A program made the position numbers and the translations under genes. This document shows, piece by piece, positions 11,571-23,800 of a stretch of 64,000 bases of DNA (the stretch's first letter is position 1; each line of letters opens with the position of its first letter). A model generated the notes under the pieces. It did not search any database. It had not been told where the DNA came from and worked only from the letters and a program-made list of their open reading frames with translations. The stretch lies in the NCBI GenBank assembly GCA_031761405.1, contig JASEVX010000011.1, forward strand, positions 33,437,822-33,501,821. The letters are read 5' to 3'. This DNA comes from Serripes groenlandicus. Lineage: Eukaryota > Mollusca > Bivalvia > Cardiida > Cardiidae.

Positions 11571-11976
11571 GACTGACTGTTCTATTTATTACACCTTATT
11601 GTCGTAATACACAAATATAAAATAATCTATAAACAAATAATAAAAACTAAACACTCTTTTTTAAAATAAAACGCTTATTTGTAACTTATACGCAAGCACT
11701 TAAATCTTCTACGCGTCATCACAACAATAGGCAATCGCCTTGACGATATTCAAATATCGCCCGCAATTCTAAAGGCAGCCTCGCCTGTAACAGGATATCT
11801 ATGCTATAAGCAATAGAATCTATCTTCTCCTCAACATATCGAATATTCTAGCAATTATAAAGGCAGCAACGCCTGTACCAAGATATCTATGCTATAAGCA
11901 GTAGAATCTATCTTCTCCTCAAAATATCGAATATTCTAGCAATTATAAAGGCAGCCACGCCTGAACAAGAAATAAT

Positions 11977-12157
11977 CAGTCAAACTTTCTTAAAGACCAC
12001 CTTGGAATAGTATTTCCCTTTCTATAGCGAACATACTTTTAAGTTCGCACGTCATTAATCATTTTCCGTATACATGACCCAGTAATTAAAGACCACCTGT
12101 GAACAAAGACCAGAGTGATCACTTCCCATGAGTGGTCTCTAGACAGAGGTTTGACTG
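11977..12157. mobile_element. MITE M3 (pogo/Tc1-like, cagtcaaac ends)
   Basis: Ends cagtcaaactttcttaaaga and its inverted form ctctagacagaggtttgactg; internal ttaaagaccacctgtgaa. About 180 bp. Counterpart at 57853-58033. Confidence 0.6.
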
Positions 12158-12309
12158 TATTTGATAAACAGTGAATATTATCTCTTTCCTCGATAACAAT
12201 GTAATAACCGAGCAATTCTATAGGCAGACACGCCTGAACGGATATATCATATGAATGCACTGCGAACTACGACCATTGTAATTAATCGGTTTTCCCTAAT
12301 AAACCGCTC

Positions 12310-12525
12310 TTAACCCTTTCCCACCCACATACGCATTTTGACGCAATAGTAGCAGACGACTTTTGAAAACATTGTGTCCAAGGGTGAAATTGCTTATGAT
12401 GAGCAATTTCACCTTTGGCCACATGTTTTCAACTTAAGCTATATTTTGTGGAGATTTTTCAGGTTTTTGTCAATCTGTTTTCAAAGTCGTCTGCTGCAGA
12501 TTTGGTGTATGCGGGAAAGGGTTAA
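12310..12525. mobile_element. MITE M1, full length with TTAA flanks
   Basis: TTAA-CCCTTTCCCACCC ... GGGAAAGGG-TTAA with central hairpin gaaattgcttatgatgagcaattt. Copy B counterpart at 58186-58401, where the left flank has mutated to CTAA. Confidence 0.85.
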
Positions 12526-12730
12526 AGCAAAACCTTTCCTCGTAACGTATACACACGTCAACGCTTCGACTATATATCATCAAATCAAAAGGCAATCCCC
12601 TTGACGATAACTGAATATCGTCAGCAATTCTAAAGGCAGATAACTAGGACACTCCTAGACGGCTTATTGTATTCCAGCAATTCTTAAGGCAACCACGTGT
12701 GACAATGACTATCTTTGCCACACACAGTAG

Positions 12731-12870
12731 GATTGATTGATTGTGGTTTAACGCCGTCTCACCAGTTACCTGGCTTTCTCACACCAGTACTCCACACACC
12801 ATTCTACTTTTCCACATAGACTGTTAGTCCAATAGTGGACGCTTATCACAGCAAGCAGAAGGAATCATCA
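12731..12870 (-). mobile_element. SINE S1, 3' half
   Basis: Tail gcgttaaaccacaatcaatc and body 'ctaacagtctatgtgg'; no tRNA head. Counterpart at 58609-58748. Confidence 0.6.
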
Positions 12871-12960
12871 TCTTCACTTTTAACAAATAGATGAAATAAC
12901 TATTCTATAGGCAGCAATTGTTTAACATATATATATCATAGATAAGCGCTGCTTGAAATG

Positions 12961-13365
12961 TACGATTAATACAAAAAATAAAAACACGTCTCTGTTGGTC
13001 CGAATTCCAACGCTGAATGGTTAAACCCACACACACGTGCACAATAAAACTTCGTGCACTTCTGACAGTGCCACCTATCGGAGATTAGGGCAATTAATTT
13101 TAGTCTTATTCGGTCCTCTCAAACGACGGACATAACCTTTATCCATTGATAGATTTAATTATTTACTCGGTCTCGAATCATTCTCTACATGCCTTCGGTA
13201 AGTAAAATCGTGAACTTTACAATTGTTGGTTGTGTTGTTACATCCAAATATGTTTCCATTCGTGAACAGTTAACCTTAACTTAAGTGTGATTTTGACGCC
13301 TCTGCAGTCTTTTTAATAATTACACTTTCATAGCTTTGCCAAGATGGCAAGTCGTCATCATCTTC
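12961..13365. other. Non-coding stretch of copy A
   Basis: Between the aattctaaaggcag array and the triplet microsatellite. No gene or repeat family recognised. Shared with copy B at about 58860-59163, with short indels. Confidence 0.5.
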
Positions 13366-13532
13366 ATTATCATTATCATAATTATCGAATTACTGATAAC
13401 AAACATAACATTGATAATTATGATGATGATGATGATGATGATAATAAAAATAATAATAACAACAATAATAATAATAATTATAATAATTATAATAATAATA
13501 ATAATAATTATAATAATTATAATAATAATAAT
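13366..13532. repeat. (ATT/AAT)n and (GAT)n microsatellite
   Basis: Long run of aat, gat and att triplets. Copy B (59164-59290) is about 40 bases shorter. It yields spurious poly-Ile and poly-Asn open frames. Confidence 0.95.
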
Positions 13533-14000
13533 CCACAAATCATGTCAAACTTTTCCCATCAGAAGATACATGATGAAAATAATCATAACATTTTTATTTT
13601 TATTTTTTACAAACATGACGAAACTAATCTTAACTATGAAAAATCAAAATATAAGTTCTTGATTAACATGCAAGCATAGTAATGTGGCAATGAAATACAA
13701 ACAATTTAAAAAATTACAAGACGTCCATGGTGCTCACCAGATTTAACAGAACGTGAATTAAAACCATATATATATAACATACCGTTTTGTTTTTGTTATA
13801 ATTAGTATTTACTGCGTCTCTGGGTATCATCGGATTAACCATTACATTAAATCCATTACATTAAACCCGGTTCAATTGATCTAATACTGCATGTTACCTA
13901 CATTAGTAGGTTAGAATCAGTTTGAATTATTCATAAGTACATTCGCTCGGTACTAAAGTATTTTTAAAAGGGTTATTTAATACACATTGGAAGGACATCT

Positions 14001-14224
14001 TTAACCCTTTCCCTCATACACACGCTTTTTGACGACTCTACAGCAGACGGCTTTTTGAAAACATGGCGACAAAAGAAGAAATTGCTCAAAACGAGCAATT
14101 TATCCTTTTGTTAGCATGTTTTCAACTCTATTCAATTATTGTTCTTTCATTTAAAGGGATTTTCTGTGCCTAGACGTTTACAAACTCGTCTGCTGATGAT
14201 GTGTTTTATTTGGAAAAGGATTAA
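14001..14224. mobile_element. MITE M1 in the PARP 3' flank
   Basis: TTAA-CCCTTTCCCTCAT ... GGAAAAGGA-TTAA, central hairpin caaaacgagca. It starts 109 bases past the PARP stop codon and carries the candidate AATAAA. Confidence 0.85.
14205..14210 (-). promoter_or_regulatory. Candidate polyadenylation signal AATAAA
   Basis: The minus strand reads AATAAA about 125 bases after the PARP stop codon. It is the only canonical signal I see in that interval. It sits inside a TTAA-flanked MITE (14001-14224) and is conserved in copy B at 61053-61058. Use as the real signal is inferred from position. Confidence 0.45.
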
Positions 14225-14332
14225 CCGATACAACATTGCAGGGCATGTGGCTTAAATGTAAACAGTCATAAGTCATATAATTATCTGGTCTCAGCAAATA
14301 TAGGAACTATAAGAAATACACGACAGTATAAT

Positions 14333-14816
14333 TTACAGAATTGAACATTGTGTATCTATCTCTCCTGGCGACCCGCTAGTATTCCCCGTGTCATGATATT
14401 GAATAAGATATTCCGGATAATATTGTGGCATATCAAACAGCACAAATATGGCAGGATTATCAGTGTTGTCAACACATGAATCAAACAACTGATTTGACGA
14501 ATTTGGCTTGATTGGGGGACGCATGTACGTCGGTGTACCAGCTGTGTAATCCCCTACCAACACGCATGCGCGAAACATGTAACGGAAATGGCCACTGCAG
14601 TCGGTATATAAGTGGCTGTAGCTAGCATTTTTGTGGAAGTATGTTCCTTTACCGAAAGCAGTACCGTTTTGTCCACATATTCTGAAATCGAAGTTGTTAG
14701 TAGCGATTCCACGCACCGCATTTGTTGTTCCAGTTCCATGGAATAGGTTTCGTTTGTATACCTCTTTGTTTGTTAGATTCGCCAATTCAAGCGCTGATTT
14801 CATTGTTTGCTCTCTA
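14333..14816 (-). CDS. PARP12-like gene, last exon with the ADP-ribosyltransferase active site
   Basis: 484 nt: one base completing Asn, then 160 codons and TAA at 14333-14335. Acceptor ttttacag at 14817 onward. It contains the NAD-binding LFHGT motif (His 1269), GKGTYF (Tyr 1302), the donor-loop and VLVGDYT strand, YDSCVD-like FDSCVD, and NPAIFVLFD (Ile 1366) followed by YYPEYLIQY. All of these match the PARP11/PARP12/TIPARP branch. One oddity is Phe at 1297, two residues before the GKG, where relatives and copy B have Tyr. The open frame alone would suggest a Met start at 14803, but the splice acceptor lies 13 bases upstream and joins in frame. Confidence 0.92.
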
Positions 14817-17800
14817 CTGTAAAATAAATAAAAAGAAGGTTGTCAAAACATATAAAGTAATAATATTACGAGAAAATCAACATTATGGTATCTGCGTAAT
14901 GTATAGACCCAGATCAGATTGCGCAAAGTGCGCAGGCTAATCTGGGCCGACACATTCCGTCTCAGGGCGATAGAGGTAATGAGTAATGATTCCTGAATAT
15001 ATAAAATCCACAGGAGGCGAAAAGTGTCTGTCCGGATTAGCCTGCGCGGCATGCTTAGGCTGATCCGGGTCGATACTTTACTACGCATAATCCACAATCT
15101 TGGTTGTCTCGCGGGACGGCTCACCCGTCCTTCAAAAGCTTTAACAATGTATAAGCTGACGGTTTTTGTGGTGTAGGGGAAGTGTTATGCTATGGCTAGT
15201 TTGTTTATCTCTGTCAAAGGAGATCAATTGAAACGCAACAAGAGAAATCTAGAAACAACGATGTGAAAAAAGGCATGCGCTTCTTTGTAACGTAATGAAG
15301 GTATTCCCCGTTCCCTTTTTAAATAACGCTTTCCCACGTGCAAAACATCTGTAGCGACTTTGAAAACATTAAGTAACAAATATGGACATTCTCTATAAAT
15401 GAAAGAACAATTTTTGAATTAAGTTGAACACATTGTGATGAATAGAGAAATAACTATTTTGAGCAATTCTTCATTTTCCTACATGATAATTTCACAATAT
15501 GTCTGCTGCAGGGATGCCAACAAGTTGTTATATGTAGAACGAGGTTAAGGATTTTTTTTCTCATTTGACATTTTATATTTGATAATTAATTTTGCAAAGC
15601 CTGTCGGAAGCTAGTAGAACTAGTAGAACTAGTAGAACTATTACGTTCGACTTGAAATAATACAAACTTGCAAAAACTTCGACAAAAAACAAAAGAAGAT
15701 GAAAACACGTAGAAGAAGAAGTCGGAAAAGAAGTCGAAGTTAAAGATGCAGAAGGAGAAGAAGAAGAAGTAGAAAAAAAAAGAAAAAAAAGAAGAGAATA
15801 TGAAGGAATATAACGAAGTAGAAGAAACAGTAGAAAATGCGAGGAAGATGTAGTAGAAAAAGAAGAAAAAATAGAGAAGTAAAAGAAGAAGATAAACAAA
15901 AATGAAGGAGTAAAATAAGGAGTAGAATCAGATCATACTTGGAGAATTCCGTCCATAACTTTTGGTTTTGTACTCTGTATATATTATCAATGACAATCCT
16001 AGTTGTGTCTGTCAGAGTCAATCTTAAACTAGACTCCACCTCCTTGTACGGCTCACTGTCTTGTCTCAACTTGACCAATTCCAAAGGACTACACATGTCC
16101 CAAGGGAACCAGCCTTTTGGGGGCGGGGTTATTATCTTGGGTGGGGAACCAAGACTCTCAGGGCTGTAATGATAGAGATAGGTTCATCACCTGACCAAGT
16201 CATGTCAAAAGCGAACATTACATTTACAACTTAATTGAAAGTTCTAAATTGACTTATTAAACATCGAATTTAAAGTTAGTATTTTTGGAAAATATTTCCA
16301 CATCTATCCGCACGGAGGGAGGGTGAAAAGCCACCCATCAAAGGATTCAAACATGTGATCAAATCAAATCAATGATTTTATGTCAGCAAGTGGCAAAGTT
16401 CAAAATTAAGGCATATGTTTTTATGACCTCATATATGTTGTTGTGGTTGAAAGTCCGCCTCCAGCGCGGGTTCGTTTCCTGTCCGGGTCATACCAAAGAC
16501 TTTAAAATTGGTAATAATGGCGTTTCTTCTTTGGCGCTCAGAGTTGTGGGATTAGCATTACGATTATCTAGCTGGTGTCAGGATAAAAGAACCAGTAGTA
16601 CTAATATTGGTTACTGACCAAAGAAATTGCACATATATAACTCAAAAATGTTGAAATGAGCATAACAAACAAATGTTTTTCTGGTGAAATTGAGACCCAT
16701 TGAAAGCCTATTTTCTTTGCGTGAATAGACATTTTGACATGCAAGGGATTAAGATGCACCCCAACATAAGTCGTGCTCCTAGTTTAATCTATTGCACTTA
16801 TTAATATAATAATATGCATTCATATCAATGTCAATCGAGTGGTTGAGAATTCGAACCCCTCCTCGACCAATATTCTATCCGACATTTGACTCATCTTTCA
16901 CAAATGGGCAATAAGTCGATTTGGAAAAGCAGCCAGTTGCTTGGAAAGACTGATGTGTTAAGTACTGGTGTTAGAAAGCCTGAAAACAATCAAATAATCA
17001 ATCAAACATATCAATGATATACGATCCAAATGACCAACGTGCACTTGATACATCCTTCCGCAATTTCACGTCTCATTAAAAAGGAGGATGAAGCTGCTTC
17101 TAAATAAGCGACGCTTCGCAATAACAAACCATTAGGCGTTGTTGACTGTACTGTTCGCCAATTAGTCATTAAAGGTTGCAATAAACTCAGCAGTATTCGT
17201 TTAGTTCATTAGCATATAAATGTTCAGGTACGTCTTTTCCCACACGTGTAATAACTACTTTAATGTTTGCTTTCGCAAAACATCGCTCATATATCATCTG
17301 ACAATAGAGTATTGCCAGCAATGTTAATACTGTAAGCAGTATGATAATAGCCACCATCAATCCCGAAGGACCACGAAGATGCGTTTTCGTACGGCTAATT
17401 GCAAGTCACACAAGGCAATGGAGTAACACTACTTACAACAGCTTTTGTTCCATGTTAGCAGAGCACACGTAAAGTGGCCGACGAAGCACTGGTTTTGTTT
17501 GTCCATTCGTTAGATTTAATAGTGTCATTTCCTTTAAGTTCATCTCGAATTTCAGTGAATCATCTTCTCTCGAGTACAGGAATTGTTTCTGGCCAGCAAG
17601 ATATTTGGACTCGAGAGTGAACTGCATGTTCTGAAATTGACGTATAATTCCAATTGCTGAAATATTGCGCATACAGAATGTCGCTAAACATAAACTAATG
17701 ACTGAGATATCGAACGTTAGGTGTGTTCGTTTGCGTGGTATTTCATGCCACTTTCTCTGAATACTTAGTTCTTTTATAATCAAACGATTTTCCTTTTCTT

Positions 17801-20800
17801 TACACTAACGTATAATAGTCGGTATTCCAACTGCATTTCCTATACATGTATTACAAATCCAAGTCCATTTCCACCAACCTTACTTAGCGCTAGGTAATAC
17901 TTAAATACTTAAAAGCATATTTAATTTATTTTTGTTTGCCTAATATTTTGTAAAACATCAATGGTGGAGTGTATTCAAGTAAATGACTAAGTTGACATGA
18001 ATAGTTACCAACTTACCATGCTGACTAACAATACTTGTTGAGAAATGTTAACAAAAATGTTAAAATATGCTTTTAAGTCTTTTTAAAAGTACTTCTTAGC
18101 ACTTAGCAAGATTGGTGGAATTGGACCTTTCATACTAAAGTACTGAAGCAGATGACACTTAATTTAGGATGATTAATTATTAGTTATTATTCGTAAATTG
18201 GTGTCAGACTATGACGCACTACAACACTGTTAATCGGGAGCCGAGCCCCTGTAGCTCAGTCGTTAGCGACGCGGGCTGTCACTCAATGGGTTGTGAGTTA
18301 GAATCCCAACACTCTTTCCGACGTTTGAAAAAAGTCAATGTGACAAGCGTCTTTCAACTGTCATCAGTTGGCTAACAATCTATGTGGAAAAGCAGCCAGT
18401 TGCTTTGAAAGTATGTTGTGTGGATTACTGGTATGAGAAAGCTAGGGAACACATGAGTAGGTGAACTGGCCGCCGTGGTATGACTGAAAAAGTGTTTAAA
18501 ACGGCGTTAAGCCTCACTCAATCAATGTTAATCGGGAAATATGTCCGCGGCAAATCATCATTTGACTCACCGATCTCTATAACACACATAAAAATGTACA
18601 ATTTCAAACAATCAACGTGCTGAACGCAGTTGTCTGTGTCTCAAATCAAAAATGGTTTGGCGAACTATCAGCTACATATAGCAGACATTAAAACAAGTAT
18701 GCAATATTTCAGACTTACTTGCAAAATGTTTTGCGATGCATATGTCACGGCCAATATAATTCTTAACATATTTCAAAATAACGCATGTCTCTCCCACTGA
18801 AAAATCATTGGGGAAAACATACGTTTTGTGACCTTGACCTTTGATATACTGATTCCAAAAAACCGATATGAATCATATCTGTGTTATGAACTATTACTCA
18901 TATGAAATGTGTATACTGTAACTGGTCGGTGTAATGGATGGATTTTTACCCTATGTTTTCAAATATAGCCAAATTAGGCTTTCTGCACGGATCTAGAAAA
19001 TGTGAAGGAAATGTGGAGAGGTCTATCAGAGGATAACTGCTGAGAAATTTCAACCCAATTGACCCGACGGTAAAAAAGAAGTAGACGGTCGACGGTCAAA
19101 GGGCTATCAAAATAAATCACATTAAGCAATGCAAAACCCTACATTGTGTGCACTACAATGTGATGAACAGAGAGGAACATGATCAGGCTTCGCGGAGGTA
19201 CACGTTGCAAAGTCCAGATTATCGGTTTACGTGAGTCGATACCCGAAATGTAAGTTGATTAGAAGGTGTTGAACTTAAGATCTGAGAACACCGATGAATA
19301 TAGGAAATTAAACCATAACAGACCAAATAAAACAGCTCTGAAATATAGGACAGTAAACTGTCCGCACATGCAATCTTATACAAACCGTTTCGAATTTGTC
19401 CCAACTATTTTGGTCGTTTCCAAAATACCATCGCCACTGTGTTTGGAAACTAGGCTTAGTTGGATCCCCAGCCATGAAACTTCTTGTCGACAAACGTCGC
19501 ACGTCAACCACTAGGGCATCCAGCTGGCTGCTTGATGTAACCAAGGCATGAAGGTTAGTGTCAAACATTATGTTGACATGCGAAGCATCTCCGTCGTGTT
19601 CCTGAACAAACAATTTAAAAATAATAGGGTCCATTTAACGAGCCATGCAAATACGAAAAACCGGAAACCGACTTTCGTTTTTATATTTTCGATAAAATAC
19701 GACCACATTGCTCATATATCTAATATGTGTCTGTTTGGTTTGTTTGTTTGTTTGTATGATATTTTACGCCAACACATTTTAAGTGACTCCACGGCGTTTC
19801 ACGTGTTAGATCACCGGCTAGGTCATATCAAATACTTTAAAACGATAGTTATTGCTTTTCCTCCTTGAACCTCAGGATTGTGGGATAAGCATAACGACTG
19901 ACTTGATGGTGACAGGTTAAATGGACCAGCGGTACTGTTAACTTACACCGGAAACGCTCTGATATAACTGAACAGTATTTCCAAAGCGGCGTAGAACACC
20001 ATGCTTACAAACAATCAAACAAACTTAAACTGTAAAGCAATTATCAAATTGTCTGTGTCAAAGTCGGTAACGTCCATTCCAAACAAACATACCGCTTGAC
20101 TTCCTATGTAAACCCTAATAGAATCCGGTTAATTATATTGTTGGCTATTTTAACCATCCTACGCTAAATCTCAAAAATTAAAATCGTGGAATACTACTAT
20201 GCGTAGGATGGTTAAAATAGCCAACAATATAATTAACCGGATTCTATTAGGGTTTACATGGGAAGTCAAGCGGTATGTTTGTGTTTCCTTCTGAAATACA
20301 TTTATTAAACATTTTGTTTCGCCGTTTGTAATGCTAAATTGTATTTTCCTCATGTTTTTGTCCATGTACAAACTGGGAGTATTAAAGAAATTGAATTGAA
20401 TTGACTTCCCAAGTCGTTGTTTACGTGTATACATACATTATTTTAACTGTAATTTCATTTTGTGCCAATGTACTTTATATCAATTTGACACAGATGTCCA
20501 CCGAAATTAAGTGCTATGCTAAGTGTTAGACATAGGTCTGCATCACAATGCCACACTTCAAGGTCAAATGTAATGATTCTCCGAAGTTCTACCACTATTT
20601 ATGCGTGGGAGAGGATACACAACATTGCCTATTTTTGCCCCAAACCCTGGTGACATATACCTCTTGTGTTTCCTTCTGAAATACATTTATTAAACGTCCT
20701 ATATATGGAGTTTTACAAAAGACTATTAGTTTAGTCTAGACATATTTGTCTCACATCGATTGCGAAATAAGTTTTCAGCTTCTATTAATTCCTCTCCATG

Positions 20801-23800
20801 TCTGATTCCTGGAGACTTAACCAGTACTTGCGCCATTTGTGTGGATCTATTTTTATAAGGACTCCAACTATTTATAATTTCATCCTGATTTGTTTTATAT
20901 TGTCTGACCAATTATGCTTTCATACATGTTTACTGTTGCAAATGACATTAATAATAAGATTTGATATTTATAAACCAGACTAAAAAAAGGTTGACGGAAC
21001 ATGACCAACAAACAAAATGACATATTCCTATGTTTTCAACCAAATTGACATATTCCTATGTTATCAAACAAAATGACATACACCTATGTTATCAAACACA
21101 ATAACATATTCCTATGTTATCAACTTTTCACTAAATTCCTGACAAAATGAGAATACCAACATTATGATAGAAACCGGAAAATGTCATCAAAATGCCACGT
21201 GACCTATTCATTCATTGGCATATATTTGCTTGAAATACATGCCTAAAATGATCCTAGAAGCTTGAAAGCAATCCCTTATTAGACAAAATGGTAGAATTTG
21301 CCTTTAATATCATGTAAAATAAAACAAATTTATTTAAAACTAAATTAACAGTATAAAATACGACATAACTAAAAATACAGTACCAGTATAAAACTGAATG
21401 ACTTTTCCCTCAAGCAGAACTGACTTTCTATATCTTCAGACTTTTCTAACGGCATCCATTCATCCTTCAGTTTCATTTGCCAGAGGTAAGGCATTTTTTT
21501 GTCTTGTAAGTGGTGATCGGAACAGTCTCGAATTCGTCGGCATTTTCCGGTTAGCCCCAACGAACAGATGAAATGTTTGTTTGCATCATCTGTAAACATG
21601 TGAATACACTTGTAACGATATCAAATTGTTATTGTCTTTTTCAAGTACATACACTTATAAAGATATAGAATATAGAATTGTTATTGTCTTCTTCAAAATG
21701 AATATCCAGTAGTTATTAACAAAAAATAGCACTTTATGTTTCAAAGCTTTTTGAAGAAATTTGATTGTGCACATAACTACGTTGTAAGTTGAATGTAATA
21801 TGATATTATGATGCCTAATTACGCAAATAAACTATTGTATTGTACTGTATTATAAAGATAACACATATATTATTATTACAAATGAAATTATACCCCGACT
21901 GAATGTGAAACGCGCGTAATAACGAGTCCGTTTGCTCGCGTTTGTTGTTACGGATACGTCTCACGAAAGATAGAATTTCCTCACCAAAAGTACAATGTTG
22001 ATTAATTAATAACAAACTATATTTTTAAATGATCCACAGTAAAATACTTTTAGCTATTTTTAAATCAGATATGTGAAGTAACAAGTGAGTTAGAATGTTG
22101 CTTTAAACACGTTTCTATAGTTTATGCAAGTAACTGCTGAATTGAAGTGAATTACTAAAAGGGTCTTCCCAAAACGTACCTAACGTACCTTAGGGACACG
22201 TACATTTATGCTACACTTTAAGGCACTGAAGGAAGTTGTCACTTTATTCATAGCGTAATATCAACATATCTGTTTTATCTATTTGTCAGATGGTATATTT
22301 TACGGTATAATAATGATCGGATTGATTTTAGAGTAATCGGTAGAAAAAACACTGCACGCAAATCAAAGAACATATAGATCAACCATTCTCCATGAAACAT
22401 TGGGATTATGATTTAATTCAAAGTCCCGAGTTCACTGTGAGTCAATGTTTGACAGAGCTCTGGTCTACTTTAGATAATATATGTGTATATGTACGACACA
22501 TTCTTTAACCCTTTCCCCACATACATCAACTTGGCAGAAAACGTCTTTAAAAACATTAAGTAAACAACATGGCAACTCTCTATAAATGAAAGAACAATAG
22601 TTGTGGGGAAAATAAGAAATTGCTCACAACGATCAATTTTTCCTTTTGCCACAATGTTTTTTTCAGAAGCCGTCTGCAGTAGTGCGGTAGGTACTTCAGA
22701 TGTTGTCTACAGGTGTAAAGGGTTAAATCATAATTAATCGCGTTTGGCAAAAATGAATATCTTTGCATCTGCGATCAGTGAAGTATTAGATGAGTCTGCC
22801 CATACAGTCTCATGACTGTCCGCAAACATTTAATATTTCAAAAGATGTAACGTCTGAGAAAAGAAAACGGACAGAATGACTCATATGGATTAACGCCGAT
22901 ATACCACAGACCTGAATAAAATGCCGAAAAAGAAAACCCATACCAACACTGGGCAACATATTAATGTCACTTAAAACGAAAAGAAACTCACGCACGCACT
23001 TATGCACGCGTTAACGCATGTATTTACACAGTTACACGTACGCATAAGCGCGCGCGCACCAACACACATTTATATTTAACAACATACCTTTGGTAGTGGT
23101 ATTTTCACCTGCCGCATTCGATTTTTCCAGGATCCCTCTCTTGCAATATATCAATTTTCGAAAAAAGTCCTCAGGACATTTTGACATTCTGTATGCATCG
23201 ACAATAGGCTTGTTATGCCCTGAGAATATATCATGTGTAAAGGTACATGTATCAGCGTCAGCTAAGCATTTCCCCAGTACGAATTGTTTGCAAAGATGAA
23301 GCTTTGTACATCGTTCAATTTCGCATCCAGTATCGTTCCAGTATTCGCAAACATGTGGACGTCTTGCTGAGATGATTGAACATATCTCTTCATTGTTAAA
23401 GATATCAGCAAAACGAAGATTCCTCGAGATATTTCTGTTTCTTGCATCAAAAAAATCATGTGAAAACTTGCACGGGTTAAAAGCGCAGTTTCCACATATA
23501 TAGTTCTTGCAGATATGGTACATGTTGCACTCTTCCTTTTTACAATTTTCCCATGGAAAATAGCCAAGGCAATATCCAGCGTCCCCTTTGTATACCAACA
23601 CTTTAACCAGCTCCCCGTTCCGTTCGATCAGCGTAAACATGTGCCTTTTCTTTTGGAACCAATTTCGCACATCTACGTCTAAATCAAATCCGCCATATTC
23701 CCTGGCTATATGATCAGGCGACCCCTGGCCCCCCATTATTTGCACCATAAACTTGAAAACCTCGTTTGCATTAGGACCTTTCGCTTTGGAGTTCGTTGCA

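Larger units (their letters stand above)
11725..12960. repeat. Dispersed/tandem 'aattctaaaggcag' array
   Basis: An 88-bp unit (aattataaaggcagc-acgcct, atatctatgctataagc, atcttctcctcaaaatatcg) runs about 2.3 times at 11766-11965. The same core motif recurs alone at about 12214, 12614, 12673 and 12900. Copy B has the same layout from about 57610. Confidence 0.6.
14817..15938 (-). other. PARP12-like intron 5 with MITE M2, a MITE M1 remnant and a polypurine tract
   Basis: Between the last two exons. It holds an approximately 260-bp MITE (14862-15123), a degenerate TTAA-type MITE (about 15310-15546) and a 200-base purine-rich tract (about 15690-15905). Copy B has the same intron at 61665-62779 with the same insertions in the same order, so all three predate the duplication or haplotype split. 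Confidence 0.75.
1..17136 (+). repeat. Segmental duplication, copy A (continues left of window)
   Basis: Direct, same-orientation copy of 44008-64000. Anchors: 1=44008, 1270=45493, 3498=47704, 5525=52810, 8011=55312, 12039=57915, 14333=61181, 16163=63004, 17136=64000. Base identity is very high between indels. The offset grows from 44.0 to 47.3 kb and falls to 45.9 kb before rising again, because of several block differences. It contains the last two PARP exons and the 3' flank. Apart from the PARP exons it looks non-coding. Confidence 0.95.
16164..23087 (-). other. Remaining PARP12-like introns 1-4
   Basis: Introns 16164-17436, 17631-19385, 19602-21383 and 21590-23087. Apart from the SINEs, MITE, inverted repeat and 29-bp tandem repeat listed, they are AT-rich without recognised features. 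The segment 18800-19150 has 'tgaccttgacctttgatata' words typical of old bivalve repeats. Confidence 0.6.

Noticed and set aside
12039..12260. 73-codon frame present in both copies
   Set aside because: It lies inside MITE M3 and its flank.
13320..13679. Open frames of about 70-110 codons in this region
   Set aside because: They are poly-Ile and poly-Asn translations of an AAT/GAT microsatellite.
15573..15899. Minus-strand frame rich in Phe, Leu and Ser resembling a membrane protein
   Set aside because: It is a translation of the polypurine tract in a PARP intron; the upstream part belongs to the catalytic exon before its donor.
18244..18316. Possible tRNA gene (tagctcag...gagttagaatccc)
   Set aside because: The same head occurs many times followed by the same body and aatc tail, so it is SINE S1.
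23032..23087. Last 18 codons of the 980-codon open frame as part of the protein
   Set aside because: A consensus donor (AAAG|GTATGTT) precedes them, the residues are unlike the family, and splicing there joins the fifth CCCH finger in frame.
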